64,000 nucleotides of DNA, taken from contig NZ_CP018225.1 of the NCBI RefSeq assembly GCF_001890385.1, forward strand, positions 62,001 through 126,000, read 5' to 3'. Below are positions 25,565-34,588 of this stretch, one piece after another. Below the pieces are notes generated by a model, which ran no database searches, had not been told where the DNA came from, and saw only the letters and a program-made list of their open reading frames with translations. Both the position numbers and the translations under genes were made by a program. Every line of letters starts with the position of its first letter. Position 1 is the first letter of the stretch. The DNA is from Tardibacter chloracetimidivorans. GTDB taxonomy: Bacteria > Pseudomonadota > Alphaproteobacteria > Sphingomonadales > Sphingomonadaceae.

Positions 25565-25832
25565 ACGCTTCGGGCGGTTCAAGCGCGACTACAAGCGGGA
25601 GAAGAAGGGGCAGCACGCCAAGACGCTGGACGCTGACCTGATCCCGATCATCGAGGCGCTGGCATCCGACGAGCCGCTTGAACCGCGCCACCGCGACCAT
25701 GCGCTGACCGGCGACTGGCGCGACCATCGCGATTGCCACATAAAGCCCGACCTCGTGCTGATTTACCGCAAGCCCGATGACGACACCTTGCAGCTTGTGC
25801 GCTTGGGATCGCACGCGGAATTGGGTTGGTGA
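25551..25832 (+). CDS. yafQ: YafQ-family mRNA interferase toxin
   Basis: 93 residues. Type II toxin of the RelE superfamily: FGRFKRDYKREKKG at the N-terminus, PRHRDHALTGDWRDHRDCHIKPDL with the YafQ His/Asp residues, and VRLGSHAELGW at the C-terminus. It cuts mRNA on ribosomes when free of antitoxin. The 14-base overlap with the antitoxin is typical. The module lies between an integrase remnant and an IS21 remnant. Confidence 0.92.
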   Translation: MRTIERFGRFKRDYKREKKGQHAKTLDADLIPIIEALASDEPLEPRHRDHALTGDWRDHRDCHIKPDLVLIYRKPDDDTLQLVRLGSHAELGW

Positions 25833-26190
25833 CGCCCGCGCATGGCGAGCTTATACGTTTGTCGGGTATGTCAGCCAGAGGCACGATTACGGGTTAGGTG
25901 TGATCAGCGAGCATCCGATGCCAACAAGCTTTTGCAGAAGACATCAATCGCAGAGATGCATTCGGCAGGCGCTGCTTGAAACAAAAATGAGGGCCATAAA
26001 TCACTTTCACCCTCAAATTCTGACAAATTTGCCGTTAGTTCACGACTGGTGAGCGAGAAATGAGCCGATCGCGTTGGGCTTGAAGAGCCGACCGCTCGCT
26101 CCACCGTCGTGACCCCTACGTTGATGACCGGCGGATGCTGGCCCGGTAGACGATGCTGCCGAGAGCGACGACGACGCCCATGATGGCAAA
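25833..26190. other. Non-coding junction between toxin-antitoxin module and IS21 remnant
   Basis: 358 bases with no supportable gene and several stops in all frames. An AT-richer patch occurs at 25970-26045. The left IS21 end (expected to begin TGTCAAA) is not seen, so the element probably lost its left terminus here. Confidence 0.4.
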
Positions 26191-26197
26191 AGATTCC

Positions 26198-26928
26198 ATG
26201 CTCGAATGGCTCAAAAGCCAGATCGTGAGAAGGAAGGCGGAGTGCCGGCGCTGGGCCGAGCACCACACCCATCCCGAGCGCGGCGATATCACCGTGGCCT
26301 AGGCGCTGGAGATGGAGCGGCCTGTCCTGCAGCCGATCCTGGCGCCCTTCGATGGCTTCCATGAGAGCGAGCATGCCGTCACCGGCACCTGCCTCATCAG
26401 CTTCGACCGCAACCGCTACTCGGTCATGTCCAGGGCGGCGCGGCGCACGGTGCAGGTGCGCGCCTATGCGGGCCGGATCGTCATCCGCTGCGGCGAAGAG
26501 ATCGTCGGGGAACATGAGCGTCACTTCGGGCGGAACCGCACCATTTACGATCCCTGGCATTATCTGCCGGTTCTGGCCCACAAGCCCGGTGCCCTGCGCA
26601 ACGGCGCGCCGTTCCAGGACTGGGAGTTGCCGCCATCCCTCCATCGCCTGCGACGCAGGCTGGGGCACGGGGATGAGGCGGATCGCAGGTTCGTGCGGGT
26701 GCTCTCGGCCGTGCTCACCGATGGCTGGAGCAGGTCGAGGCGGCGGTGCGCGAAGCGCTGGCGAGCGGAACGGTCAGCGACGACCTGATCCTCAACATCC
26801 TCTCCCGTCGCCGCGAGCCGGCGACGCCCCATAGCATCGTCACTTCGGAAGACCGGATGCTGAGTCACCCGCCGATCGCCGACTGTGCCAGCTATGACCG
26901 ACTGCGAGGCTATGATGCAGCGGCATGA
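26198..26928 (+). pseudogene. istA: istA transposase remnant (IS21)
   Basis: Homology to the C-terminal part of IstA: CRRWAEHHTHPERGDITVA, an in-frame TAG at 26300-26302, then FDGFHESEHAVTGTCLISFD and RNRYSVMSRAARRTVQVRAY. Near 26740 the reading frame shifts to EAAVREALASGTVSDDLILN. The integrase catalytic core is missing upstream. The frame ends at 26928, overlapping istB as in intact elements. Nonfunctional because of 5' loss, a nonsense codon and a frameshift. Confidence 0.8.
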
Positions 26929-27643
26929 GATGATCGACACAATGCGCGGCCTGGGCCTCAAGGGCATGGTGGCCGCGTTCGACGAGGCCGTCACCACCGG
27001 CCTCCAGCGCCAGCGCACCACCATGGAGATCCTGACCGATCTGCTCCGCGCGGAAGCCACCCATCGCGACGCCGCCTCGATCCGATATCGCATGACGGCC
27101 GCGCGGCTGCCGGTGGTGAAGGACCTGGAGCGGTTCAGCTTCGAAGGGACGCCGATCAACGAGGGACTGATCCGCTCCCTGCATGATGGCTCCTTCCTAC
27201 CGGCGCGTCGCAACATCGTGCTCGTCGGCGGCACGGGCACCGGCAAGACCCACCTCGCCATCGCGATTACCGCCAACGTCGTGCGCAAAGGGGCTCGGGC
27301 ACGATACTTCAACACCGTCGATCTGGTGACACGCCTCGAAGAGGAGGCCCGGATCGGCAAGGGCGGGACCCTGGCGGGACAGCTCTCACGGCTCGACCTG
27401 GTGGTGCTCGATGAGTTGGGATATCTGCCGTTCGCGCGCTCTGGTGGCCAGCTCCTGTTCCACCTGATCAGCAAGCTCTACGAACGCACCAGCGTCGTTA
27501 TCACGACCAACCTCGCCTTCGGCGAATGGCCTACCGTGTTCGGGGATCCCAAAATGACCACGGCTCTGCTCGACCGCGTCACTCATCACTGCGATATCGT
27601 CGAGACCGGCAACGACAGCTGGCGCTTCAAAAACCGCAGTTAG
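26894..27643 (+). CDS. istB: IstB ATPase of IS21
   Basis: About 249 residues: AAA+ helper protein for IS21 transposition. Walker [12 protein letters not shown], Walker [13 protein letters not shown], sensor TTNLAFGEW and a C-terminal RLTHHC-like segment ([18 protein letters not shown]). The gene overlaps istA's end. The frame is intact, but without IstA it cannot move this copy by itself. The start may be ATG 26894 or GTG 26885. Confidence 0.92.
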   Translation: MTDCEAMMQRHEMIDTMRGLGLKGMVAAFDEAVTTGLQRQRTTMEILTDLLRAEATHRDAASIRYRMTAARLPVVKDLERFSFEGTPINEGLIRSLHDGSFLPARRNIVLVGGTGTGKTHLAIAITANVVRKGARARYFNTVDLVTRLEEEARIGKGGTLAGQLSRLDLVVLDELGYLPFARSGGQLLFHLISKLYERTSVVITTNLAFGEWPTVFGDPKMTTALLDRVTHHCDIVETGNDSWRFKNRS

Positions 27644-27814
27644 CCGCCACTCTCACCCCAGCTTCAAAACGAACTTGCGCTGTGTACGCCTCCGGCCGGG
27701 CTACGCCCGACCTCCGCCGCACACAGCGCAGGGCATCAACCCTCCGCTCAATCTCGAAAAGGGGGTCCCCCTTCAACGCCTATACGGGGTCCCGTTTGCG
27801 CGCCGTTTGACAAA

Positions 27815-28273
27815 GTGAATGGCAGACTGCCGATCACCCCGGCATTGCTGCTGACCGCGAATTATACCTACACCGATTCCGTCCGGAAGGGTGGCGGCGA
27901 GCCCGCTTTCGACGGCAGTTCGCTTGACGGAACGCCGCTCGACAAGACGCCCAGGCACATGGCCAACGTTCGCCTGGACTGGCAAGCGACCGAGCAGATC
28001 GCGGCCTATGTGCTCGGCTACTACTCGGGCAAGCAGACTTTCAGCGGGTTCCGCAACGGCGCGCTCAACACCCGCACCCGTGAAGGGAGCACGACCTTCG
28101 ATGTCGGCATCAATTTCACGATCAATGAGAATTTCGCGCTGAGGGCGGCGGTGCTCAACGTCACCGACAAGATCGTGCCGGTCGATGACCGCGGCCGGTT
28201 TGATGGTCTCGACGGCAGCTGGATGCTCGATGAAGGGCGCCGCTTTTGGGGCACGGCAACGATCAGCTTCTGA
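27815..28273 (+). pseudogene. C-terminal fragment of a TonB-dependent receptor
   Basis: 152 codons ending in a beta-barrel C-terminus: LLLTANYTYTDS, TPLDKTPRHMANVRLDW, FALRAAVLNVTDK and final ATISF, as in siderophore/metal TonB receptors. The plug and most of the barrel are missing. The fragment begins two bases after the IS21 right end, so the insertion cut the gene. Not expected to be functional. Confidence 0.85.
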
Positions 28274-28654
28274 TCGATCAGGCCGGCCTTCTGCCTTCGC
28301 GTTCGAATATTCGCTGAATGCAGAGAGTCGGCCCCTTTTCATCCATGGATCCCGATTCAAGAAACGTTTCTAAAGTCAGAATTCAGTGATCAGTGGATTC
28401 GATCTCCGTAAGGAGCGGGGTGGGAGCACATAACCCTGACCGGCGAAGAATATCGCTGGCCAAAATTCTTAGCGTAGGATTTGGTCCCCTCCTGGAAACG
28501 CACCATGATCGCCATGTGCGGCATCGAGCGCGTCAGTCGCATTTGCGCCCGATGCCAACTGTCATGGATCCGTCCAAGCTGGTGACGGGGCGCGAAACGG
28601 CGCGGCAGTTTTTGCCCTTGCGGGGACGCCGGAGGGCTTTGCGCTCAGAGGCTG
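28274..28654. other. Non-coding stretch
   Basis: 381 bases after the receptor fragment. Short frames on both strands lack family features or ribosome sites, and no repeat or terminator stands out. Confidence 0.4.
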
Positions 28655-28870
28655 TCATGCACACCTGTTCATACAGCCATTATCGGCAAAAGCTTGCCCA
28701 TCGACGCGCACGCGGCGCCGGTAACGGGATTGGTACCGAGACTTTTCCTCCGGCGATAGCGACTGGAATGAACAGTCCCGTGAGCCGGGCGGCATCTGAG
28801 CAATCGCGGGCGAGGATAGAGCAGCCATCGACCCGGCTGCCAGACCTGCGAACAGAAGTTTGGTGCGCAT
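28655..28870 (-). CDS. Small exported hypothetical protein
   Basis: 71 residues with a clear signal peptide (RTKLLFAGLAAGSMAALSSPAIA). The mature part is short and basic, with LSPEEKSRYQSRYRRRV and three cysteines (RDC, NGC, NRC). No family recognised. Start chosen at ATG 28870, where the signal peptide begins; a longer form from 28897 is possible. It is isolated between an element scar and the NO reductase gene. Confidence 0.5.
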   Translation of the reverse strand: MRTKLLFAGLAAGSMAALSSPAIAQMPPGSRDCSFQSLSPEEKSRYQSRYRRRVRVDGQAFADNGCMNRCA

Positions 28871-28982
28871 GGACAAAAGGTTCACCGAAACTCGCATCCA
28901 AGTGTGGCGTTTGTCGACAGAACGTGGCTAGCCCACGAGCAAGGGTTGGCTGGGACTGCGCGGCATCGGACTCCTCGATCGA

Positions 28983-31250
28983 TCACTGTGCAATTTGCGC
29001 CTCGCTGTCGTCAGACCGGGGTCTGAGCCAAAGACTGGCGACAAACCAGGCGAGCGCTACCGCCCCGGCAGAAAAGACGATATCTCCAGGAACCCTCAGC
29101 CACACCAGCAGATCGACCACCGGTTGCTGCATGAACTCGGCCGAGCGAGCGTACCAGTAGCCCTTGTCAATCGCGGCGGTCAGCTGAAGCGTACCAAGTG
29201 GCAGCAAGGTCAGGAGCGCCATCAACGCAAGGCCGATGTTGAAGCACCAAAAGCTCGTCTTCAGCACGCCTTCGTTCCAGATCAGGTTCGGCAACATGCC
29301 ACGCAGGCAGAACAGGACGAGCCCGACGCCCAACATGCCGTATACGCCGAACAATGCGGTGTGTCCGTGCAGCGGCGTCAGATTGAGACCCTGCATGTAA
29401 TAGAGCGACAGCGGCGGATTGATGAGGAAGCCGAACAGGCCTGCTCCGACGAGATTCCAGAAGGATACCGCCAGGAAGAACATGACGGGCCATTTATAAC
29501 GCTGCATCCAGGGTGTCGCGCTGCTCAGCTTCCAGTGTTCATAAGCTTCGAAGCCAATATAGGCGAGCGGCACGACCTCGAGCGCTGAGAAGCTCGCGCC
29601 AAGCGCCAGCACCGCGATCGAGGTTCCCGCGAAGTAGAGATGGTGCAACGTTCCCAGCACTCCGCCTGCCATGAAGATGATCGTGGCAAACAAGACGGCG
29701 ACCGTGGCGGTGGGTGTCGGAATGAGGCCGAGGCGCGTGAAGAGGAAGGCGATGACCGCGGTGGCGAACACCTCGAAAAAGCCTTCGACCCACAGATGGA
29801 CCACCCACCAACGCCAATATTCAATCATGGAGAGCGCTGTATGCTCATTCCAGAACAGCCCGGCACCGTAGAAGAGTCCGATGGCTACGGCGGATAGGAA
29901 AAACAGCATCGTGATGTGGCGGGATTCGGACTTCTCTTTGAGCGCAGGCCAGAGCGCCCGGCCGACGAGCACAAGCCAGAGCATCAGGCCGATGAAGAGA
30001 AACCACTGCCAGAAGCGCCCCATATCGACATATTCCCAGCCCTGGTGTCCGAACCAGAAGTTCCTCTCCAGTCCCAGTTTCTGCATCACCGCGAGCCATT
30101 GCCCGGCAAAGGAGCCCACGACGATAATCAGGAGGCAGGCCCAGAGGATGTTGGCACCCAGAGCCTGGAACCTCGGTTCATGGCCCGAGATCGCAGGAGC
30201 TATGTAGAGGCCCGTTCCCAGCCAGGCTGTCGCGATCCACAGCACGGCAAGCTGCGTGTGCCAGGTGCGGGTGATCGAATAGGGCAGGATCTCGGCCGCT
30301 TCATAGCCATAAACCAGCTGCCCCTCGACCTGATAGTGGGCCGTCATTGCACCCAGCATGATCTGCGCGAGAAACAGTGCGAGAACGACCCAGAAATATT
30401 TGGCTGTCGCCCGCATCGAAGGCGTCACCGCGATCTCGCGCAGCGGATCTTTCGCGGGGAGGTCGTGCTCCTTCTCCCTTCGTCCGTGCGTCACCGCATG
30501 GTGCCAACCCAACAGCGCGATGCCGGCAAGCAGGAAGGTGACGCTGAAGGCCGACCAGATGAATGTACTTGATGGTGGGCGATTCCCGACCAGCGGCTCG
30601 CTCGGCCAGTTGTTCGTATACGTTGTCGTCCGCCCTTGTCGTTCCGTTGTGGCCGCCCAGGCCGTCCACCAGAAGAAGGAGGTCATGGCGGCTCGGTGCC
30701 CTGCGTCGGGGACCGTATCGTTCTTCATGGCATAGTTTTCGCGCAGCTCGGCCGTGGCGGGGTCGTTGCCGAACAGATTGACGTAGTGCTTTGCCACCCG
30801 CTCGATTGCCACCGCGCGATCGTTGCTGATCGTGATGGTATCCGTGCTCGCTTCAAACGTGTTTCGGCGCATTTCCGTTTGCAGCCGCCGCTGGAGGAGC
30901 GCCTTGTGTTCCTCGTTTAAACTCTCAAAGGCGCCGCCCAGATCCCGCTGTGCCCAGAGATCGAGAAGTGCCAGTGATTCCCGGTGCAACCAGTCGGCTG
31001 ACCAATCGGGCGCTACGTAGCCGCCGTGTCCCCAGATCGAGCCCAGTTGCATGCCGCCCATAGATTGCCAGACCTGGCGGCCACGCTGCATCTCGGCACG
31101 GGTGAAGACGGTTTCGCCGTTTGCGGTCACGACCTTGGCGGGAAGCGGCGGCGCCTGAATGCTGATGTCGCGGCCAACCAGAAGCAGGACGGCAAAAGAG
31201 ACTGCCAGCAATGATAGAAGCCAAATCCAGAGCTGACGTGTTCGATCCAT
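28983..31250 (-). CDS. norB: Quinol-dependent nitric oxide reductase (qNOR)
   Basis: 755 residues, full length for qNOR (NorZ). An N-terminal extension (GRQVWQSMGGMQLGSIWGHGGYVAPDW) replaces the cytochrome c subunit and carries no CXXCH. About 13-14 membrane spans follow, with heme/FeB His ligands in WHTQLAVLWI, EHTALSMIEYWRWWVVHLW, GTLHHLYF and LHGHTALFG. It reduces NO to N2O using quinol at the inner membrane. Without denitrification genes nearby it most likely detoxifies NO. It is last in the set NsrR, zinc ribbon, cupin, norB on the minus strand. Confidence 0.97.
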   Translation of the reverse strand: MDRTRQLWIWLLSLLAVSFAVLLLVGRDISIQAPPLPAKVVTANGETVFTRAEMQRGRQVWQSMGGMQLGSIWGHGGYVAPDWSADWLHRESLALLDLWAQRDLGGAFESLNEEHKALLQRRLQTEMRRNTFEASTDTITISNDRAVAIERVAKHYVNLFGNDPATAELRENYAMKNDTVPDAGHRAAMTSFFWWTAWAATTERQGRTTTYTNNWPSEPLVGNRPPSSTFIWSAFSVTFLLAGIALLGWHHAVTHGRREKEHDLPAKDPLREIAVTPSMRATAKYFWVVLALFLAQIMLGAMTAHYQVEGQLVYGYEAAEILPYSITRTWHTQLAVLWIATAWLGTGLYIAPAISGHEPRFQALGANILWACLLIIVVGSFAGQWLAVMQKLGLERNFWFGHQGWEYVDMGRFWQWFLFIGLMLWLVLVGRALWPALKEKSESRHITMLFFLSAVAIGLFYGAGLFWNEHTALSMIEYWRWWVVHLWVEGFFEVFATAVIAFLFTRLGLIPTPTATVAVLFATIIFMAGGVLGTLHHLYFAGTSIAVLALGASFSALEVVPLAYIGFEAYEHWKLSSATPWMQRYKWPVMFFLAVSFWNLVGAGLFGFLINPPLSLYYMQGLNLTPLHGHTALFGVYGMLGVGLVLFCLRGMLPNLIWNEGVLKTSFWCFNIGLALMALLTLLPLGTLQLTAAIDKGYWYARSAEFMQQPVVDLLVWLRVPGDIVFSAGAVALAWFVASLWLRPRSDDSEAQIAQ

Positions 31251-31328
31251 GGTTCTCCCCTATGGGCTACGAGGCGGTACAGCAAAGCGACTAGCGCGCT
31301 GCGCGCCGTGCCATCATGCCGCCCGTGA

Positions 31329-31793
31329 TCAATTCTTCCTGGGGGCAGGCTGATCCGATTGAACGACCGGACCGCCTTCCGCTTCCCACCGGTCGACACA
31401 GTCGCAATCGTCATAGGCATCGACCGCCAAGGTCTCGGCGCCGGCTTTTGCCTGTGATCCTTCTACAGGCGGAAAGAGGATCGTCAGAAGCAGCACAGAG
31501 TTTTCCGCGCCCTTGACCGAGTGCGGCGCGCCTCCTTCGAGATAGACCCACTGGTTACGCCGCAGTTCGATCGAGCTTGCGCTGAGCTCGACTTTCACAT
31601 GGCCCTCGAGGCAATGCAGCATGATGCTGCCCGGCACCTGATGCTGGCGCATTTCGGTGCCGCTCGGGATCACCAGCCGGATGGTTTCGAAATGGTCCGC
31701 CTTCACGATCGCTGTGGAATGTTCTTCATGTGTCGTCACGTTCTCGGGCAAGAGATCGACGACTTCTCCGGGCGCTGCGTGGTGAAGGGCCAT
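31329..31793 (-). CDS. Cupin-domain protein
   Basis: About 154 residues with a single cupin fold: HFETIRLVIPSGTEM, HQVPGSIMLHCLEGHVKVEL, WVYLEGGAPHSVKGAENS. It ends with a DDCDCVDRWEAEGG tail containing two cysteines. The ATG at 31793 fits an AAAGGAA ribosome site better than the upstream TTG. It lies between the zinc-ribbon gene and norB. Cupins next to NO genes are common, but their reaction is not known. A metal-binding sensor or accessory role is inference. Confidence 0.85.
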   Translation of the reverse strand: MALHHAAPGEVVDLLPENVTTHEEHSTAIVKADHFETIRLVIPSGTEMRQHQVPGSIMLHCLEGHVKVELSASSIELRRNQWVYLEGGAPHSVKGAENSVLLLTILFPPVEGSQAKAGAETLAVDAYDDCDCVDRWEAEGGPVVQSDQPAPRKN

Positions 31794-31798
31794 ATCGT

Positions 31799-32008
31799 TC
31801 AATTCCTTTCCGTGTTCGTGGTTTTATGATTGGAGCAAGACGGGCAAGCGGACTGCCGCGTGCGGTCCGGCTTGGAGCGTCCAGCGCGCAATACCTTTAC
31901 CCATCGCGCGCCGATTTGGAGTCCTGCGGCGATCCATGACCGCGACGCGCGGCGACGACCGTCAAAGGGAGCGGGATCGACCGGTTCACCACATTCTGGA
32001 CAGAACAT
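31799..32008 (-). CDS. Small zinc-ribbon protein
   Basis: 69 residues from ATG 32008, preceded by AAGGAGGAA. CPEC at residues 3-6 and CPSC near the C-terminus form a likely four-cysteine zinc ribbon separated by a basic segment. No named family. It sits between nsrR (43 bases) and the cupin gene (five bases), so it is part of the NO-response operon. Confidence 0.65.
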   Translation of the reverse strand: MFCPECGEPVDPAPFDGRRRASRSWIAAGLQIGARWVKVLRAGRSKPDRTRQSACPSCSNHKTTNTERN

Positions 32009-32050
32009 GTCACGTTCCTCCTTTTCGGCTTCGATGCGCCAAGACGTCAA

Positions 32051-32509
32051 TCATCCATCTGGCGCCGCAGGGGTTTCGAACCGATCGGCCGCGTTACGCT
32101 CGAAGAGCGACGCGAGATCTCGCCGCTTCGTCAGCAGGTCGGCAAGCGTATAGCGGTCAAGTACCGCCAGGAACGCGCCGAGCGCCTCCTTCAGCACGCC
32201 CGTCAGCCCACATGCAGGCGCGACCACGCATCCGCCGCAGTCAACGAGATCGAAGCCGTCCTCGGTCTGGCGTATGAGTGCGCCGATGTTGATCTCTTCG
32301 GGCGGCCGCCCCAGGCGGATGCCGCCCGACCGTCCACGCACACTCTCCACATCACCACTGCGTGCGAGTTGGTTCACCACCTTCATCAAGTGATTCTGCG
32401 AGATTCCGTAGGCCTGCGCGACCTCACCGATCGAGCACAGGCGGTCAGGCCGCGCGCCCAGATAGAGCAGCACGCGCATCGAATAGTCGGTGAACAGGGT
32501 CAGTTTCAT
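32051..32509 (-). CDS. nsrR: NsrR-type Rrf2 family NO-sensing repressor
   Basis: 152 residues. N-terminal winged HTH (LTLFTDYSMRVLLYLGARPD, ISQNHLMKVVNQLARSG), then the iron-sulfur ligand cysteines in DCGGCVVAPACGL. This three-cysteine spacing matches NsrR, which holds an Fe-S cluster that NO destroys, lifting repression. It is divergent from the truncated hemoglobin/Hmp cluster and leads the norB operon. An AAGATG-N4-CATCTT dyad lies 37 bases upstream of its start. Confidence 0.93.
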   Translation of the reverse strand: MKLTLFTDYSMRVLLYLGARPDRLCSIGEVAQAYGISQNHLMKVVNQLARSGDVESVRGRSGGIRLGRPPEEINIGALIRQTEDGFDLVDCGGCVVAPACGLTGVLKEALGAFLAVLDRYTLADLLTKRRDLASLFERNAADRFETPAAPDG

Positions 32510-32545
32510 GGGGCGTTCCCACTCTCTTCCTCAGCTCGTCGCATT

Positions 32546-32561
32546 AAGATGTATTCATCTT
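32546..32561. promoter_or_regulatory. NsrR-like operator in the divergent promoter region
   Basis: AAGATGTATTCATCTT: 6-bp arms AAGATG/CATCTT, with the AAGATGTATT half close to the known NsrR half-site AAGATGYATTT. A second degenerate AGATGCATT occurs at 32585-32593. Positioned to control both nsrR-norB and the hemoglobin-hmp set. Confidence 0.6.
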
Positions 32562-32618
32562 GCATGTTTTCAGGGAAAAGTATAGATGCATTCGGGATAC
32601 ATGATTGGAGTCGGGCGA

Positions 32619-33056
32619 ATGACCGAGCTGGAACTGAAGGATGAGGCGCTCAAGCAGCTTGTCGACGCCTTCTACGCGCGCGTTCGCGCAGATGCCGACC
32701 TGGGGCCGATTTTCAACGACGCGATCGATGACTGGCCGGAACATCTCGAAAAGCTGGCGGCGTTCTGGTCATCCGTCATGCTCGCCAGTGGCCGATACAA
32801 GGGCCAGCCCGTGCCAGCGCACCTGAAGCACAGGTCGAGGATAACGCCAGCGCTTTTCGACCGCTGGCTCGCGCTGTGGGACTGTACGACAAACGAGATG
32901 ATGGCGCCCGACGCAGCTGCGGCTCTGCAGGCGAAAGCGAAGCGGATTGCCGAGAGCCTGCAGCTTGCCATGTTTTTTCGGCTCGATCGGCCAAGCGTCG
33001 CTGACGGCGAGGCCGGGTCCATTCATTGCGAACGGCGAGTACCCACCCATGCCTGA
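32619..33056 (+). CDS. Group III truncated hemoglobin
   Basis: About 145 residues from ATG 32619 (GGAG site). Globin features: LVDAFYARVRADADLGPIFND, WPEHLEKLAAFWSSVMLASGRYKGQPVPAHLKH with the proximal His, and FDRWLALWDCTTNEM. Alternative ATGs lie at 32586 and 32601. Group III globins bind O2/NO and occur with NO-stress genes. Its stop overlaps the DUF1971 gene. Probably NsrR-controlled from the upstream dyad. Confidence 0.88.
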   Translation: MTELELKDEALKQLVDAFYARVRADADLGPIFNDAIDDWPEHLEKLAAFWSSVMLASGRYKGQPVPAHLKHRSRITPALFDRWLALWDCTTNEMMAPDAAAALQAKAKRIAESLQLAMFFRLDRPSVADGEAGSIHCERRVPTHA

Positions 33057-33324
33057 CATTCTACCCTATCGTTCGACGCCGGTGTTCGATCAGGACACGC
33101 TCCCGGCCGCCCTGCGGGCACGCCATGATACCAAGGCGGGTGTCTGGGGTTTGATCCGCGTTCTGGAGGGTGAGCTTCGGCTGACCTATCTCGATCCACC
33201 GTCGGAGGTTGTCCTGACGCCCGAACGGCCCGGATTGATCTTGCCGCAGCAGCCGCACTTCGTGACGCCCATCGGCGCCATGAAAATGCGGGTCGATTTC
33301 TATGATCAGCCGCCCGGCGCCTGA
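33049..33324 (+). CDS. DUF1971 (TehB-like) small protein
   Basis: 91 residues: LPYRSTPVFDQDTLPAALRARHDTKAGVWG at the N-terminus, then LRLTYLDPP, LILPQQPHFV and MRVDFY. This is the DUF1971 beta-sandwich seen alone or fused to the tellurite protein TehB. It commonly accompanies globins and Hmp in NO-response clusters. Overlaps the hemoglobin gene by eight bases. Function not established. Confidence 0.85.
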   Translation: MPDILPYRSTPVFDQDTLPAALRARHDTKAGVWGLIRVLEGELRLTYLDPPSEVVLTPERPGLILPQQPHFVTPIGAMKMRVDFYDQPPGA

Positions 33325-33364
33325 TCGCCGGGAAACTCGAATCCCTTCCAACAAGGAGAAGTTT

Positions 33365-34576
33365 ATGTCGCAGCCCCTCAGCGATCAGACCATCGCGCTC
33401 GTCAAGGCGACGGTCCCCGCGCTCGAAGCGCATGGTCTGGATATCGTGCATGAAATGTATTCCAGGATGTTCCAGAACCCGGACATTCGCGATCTTTTCA
33501 ACCAGTCGCATCATGGTGACGCCGGTTCGCAGCCGCGCGCGCTCACCGGCGCCATTCTCGCCTATGCCAGCAATATCGACAATCTCGGCGCGCTGGCTCC
33601 CGCGGTCGAGCGCATCGCGCAAAAGCATGTCGGTCTCCAGATACTGCCGGAGCACTATCCGCACGTCGCCGAAGCACTGCTCGGTGCGATCAAGGCGGTG
33701 CTGGGCGATGCGGCGACCGACGAAATCCTCGGGGCCTGGGGGGAAGCTTACTGGTTTCTCGCCAATATCCTGATCGCGCGGGAACAGCGCGTCTACACCG
33801 AACAGAAGGACGCGGCCGGCGGCTGGAACGGCTGGCGCGATTTCCGCGTCGAAGACGTTGTGCGCGAAAGCAGCGTCATCAATTCCTTTGTCCTTCGCCC
33901 CGTCGACGGCGGCCCCGTCATGCGCCACAAGCCGGGCCAGTATCTTACCTTCTGGCTCGAAATTCCCGGACATCCGCCGGTCAAGCGCAACTACTCGATT
34001 TCGGCCGCCGCCAATGGCGAAACCTATCGCATTTCGGTCAAGCGCGAGCCGCAAGGGCTCGCGTCGGGCTGGTTGCACGACGAGGCGAAACCCGGGACGA
34101 TCCTGAAGGTGGCCGCGCCTGCTGGCGAATTCTTCCTCGCCGATCATGTCGAACGGCCGGTCGTACTGCTGTCGGGCGGCGTGGGCCTGACGCCGATGGT
34201 GGCGATGCTCGAAGCCCTCGTTCAGAACGGCGCCGAAGTGCCGGTTCATTACATCCACGGCACGCATGACCGCGACACCCATGCGATGCGCGACCATGTC
34301 CGCGCTGTGGCGAGCCATGGCCAATCGATCGCGATCACCGATTTTCACCAGACCCCGCTCGAGGATGAAACAGAGGGCAGCGACTACGATGTGGCCGGCA
34401 TAATTACCGATGAATGGTTGGTCGCCAGCACACCGGTCGCACAAGCGGACTATTACATCTGCGGGCCGCGTCCGTTCCTGCGTCATGCGGTCTCGACCCT
34501 GTCGCTGGCGGGTGTGCCGTCGGACAGGATCCACTATGAGTTCTTCGGCCCGGCCGACGAACTGCTCGCGGCCTGA
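33365..34576 (+). CDS. hmp: Flavohemoglobin / nitric oxide dioxygenase
   Basis: 403 residues with AACAAGGAGAAG upstream. Globin domain (1-140) with proximal His in IAQKHVGLQ and conserved EAYWFLA. FAD domain with KPGQYLTFWL and RNYSISAA. NAD domain with LLSGGVGLTPM and YICGPRPF. It converts NO plus O2 to nitrate using NAD(P)H in the cytosol. Downstream of the group III globin and DUF1971 genes and likely part of the NsrR regulon. Confidence 0.97.
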   Translation: MSQPLSDQTIALVKATVPALEAHGLDIVHEMYSRMFQNPDIRDLFNQSHHGDAGSQPRALTGAILAYASNIDNLGALAPAVERIAQKHVGLQILPEHYPHVAEALLGAIKAVLGDAATDEILGAWGEAYWFLANILIAREQRVYTEQKDAAGGWNGWRDFRVEDVVRESSVINSFVLRPVDGGPVMRHKPGQYLTFWLEIPGHPPVKRNYSISAAANGETYRISVKREPQGLASGWLHDEAKPGTILKVAAPAGEFFLADHVERPVVLLSGGVGLTPMVAMLEALVQNGAEVPVHYIHGTHDRDTHAMRDHVRAVASHGQSIAITDFHQTPLEDETEGSDYDVAGIITDEWLVASTPVAQADYYICGPRPFLRHAVSTLSLAGVPSDRIHYEFFGPADELLAA

Positions 34577-34588
34577 GGGAGCGGAGGC

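Larger units (their letters stand above)
26198..27812 (+). mobile_element. Decayed IS21-family element
   Basis: Contains a broken istA and an intact istB. The right terminus is recognisable: the reverse complement of 27786-27812 reads TGTCAAACGGCGCGCAAACG then GGACCCC, a typical IS21-group end. The left boundary is approximate because the left inverted repeat and the 5' half of istA are missing. It abuts a truncated TonB receptor gene on the right. Confidence 0.8.

Noticed and set aside
28393-29160. 255-codon plus-strand frame between the receptor remnant and norB
   Set aside because: It overlaps the norB 3' end and a small exported gene on the other strand. It has no motif and a poor start.
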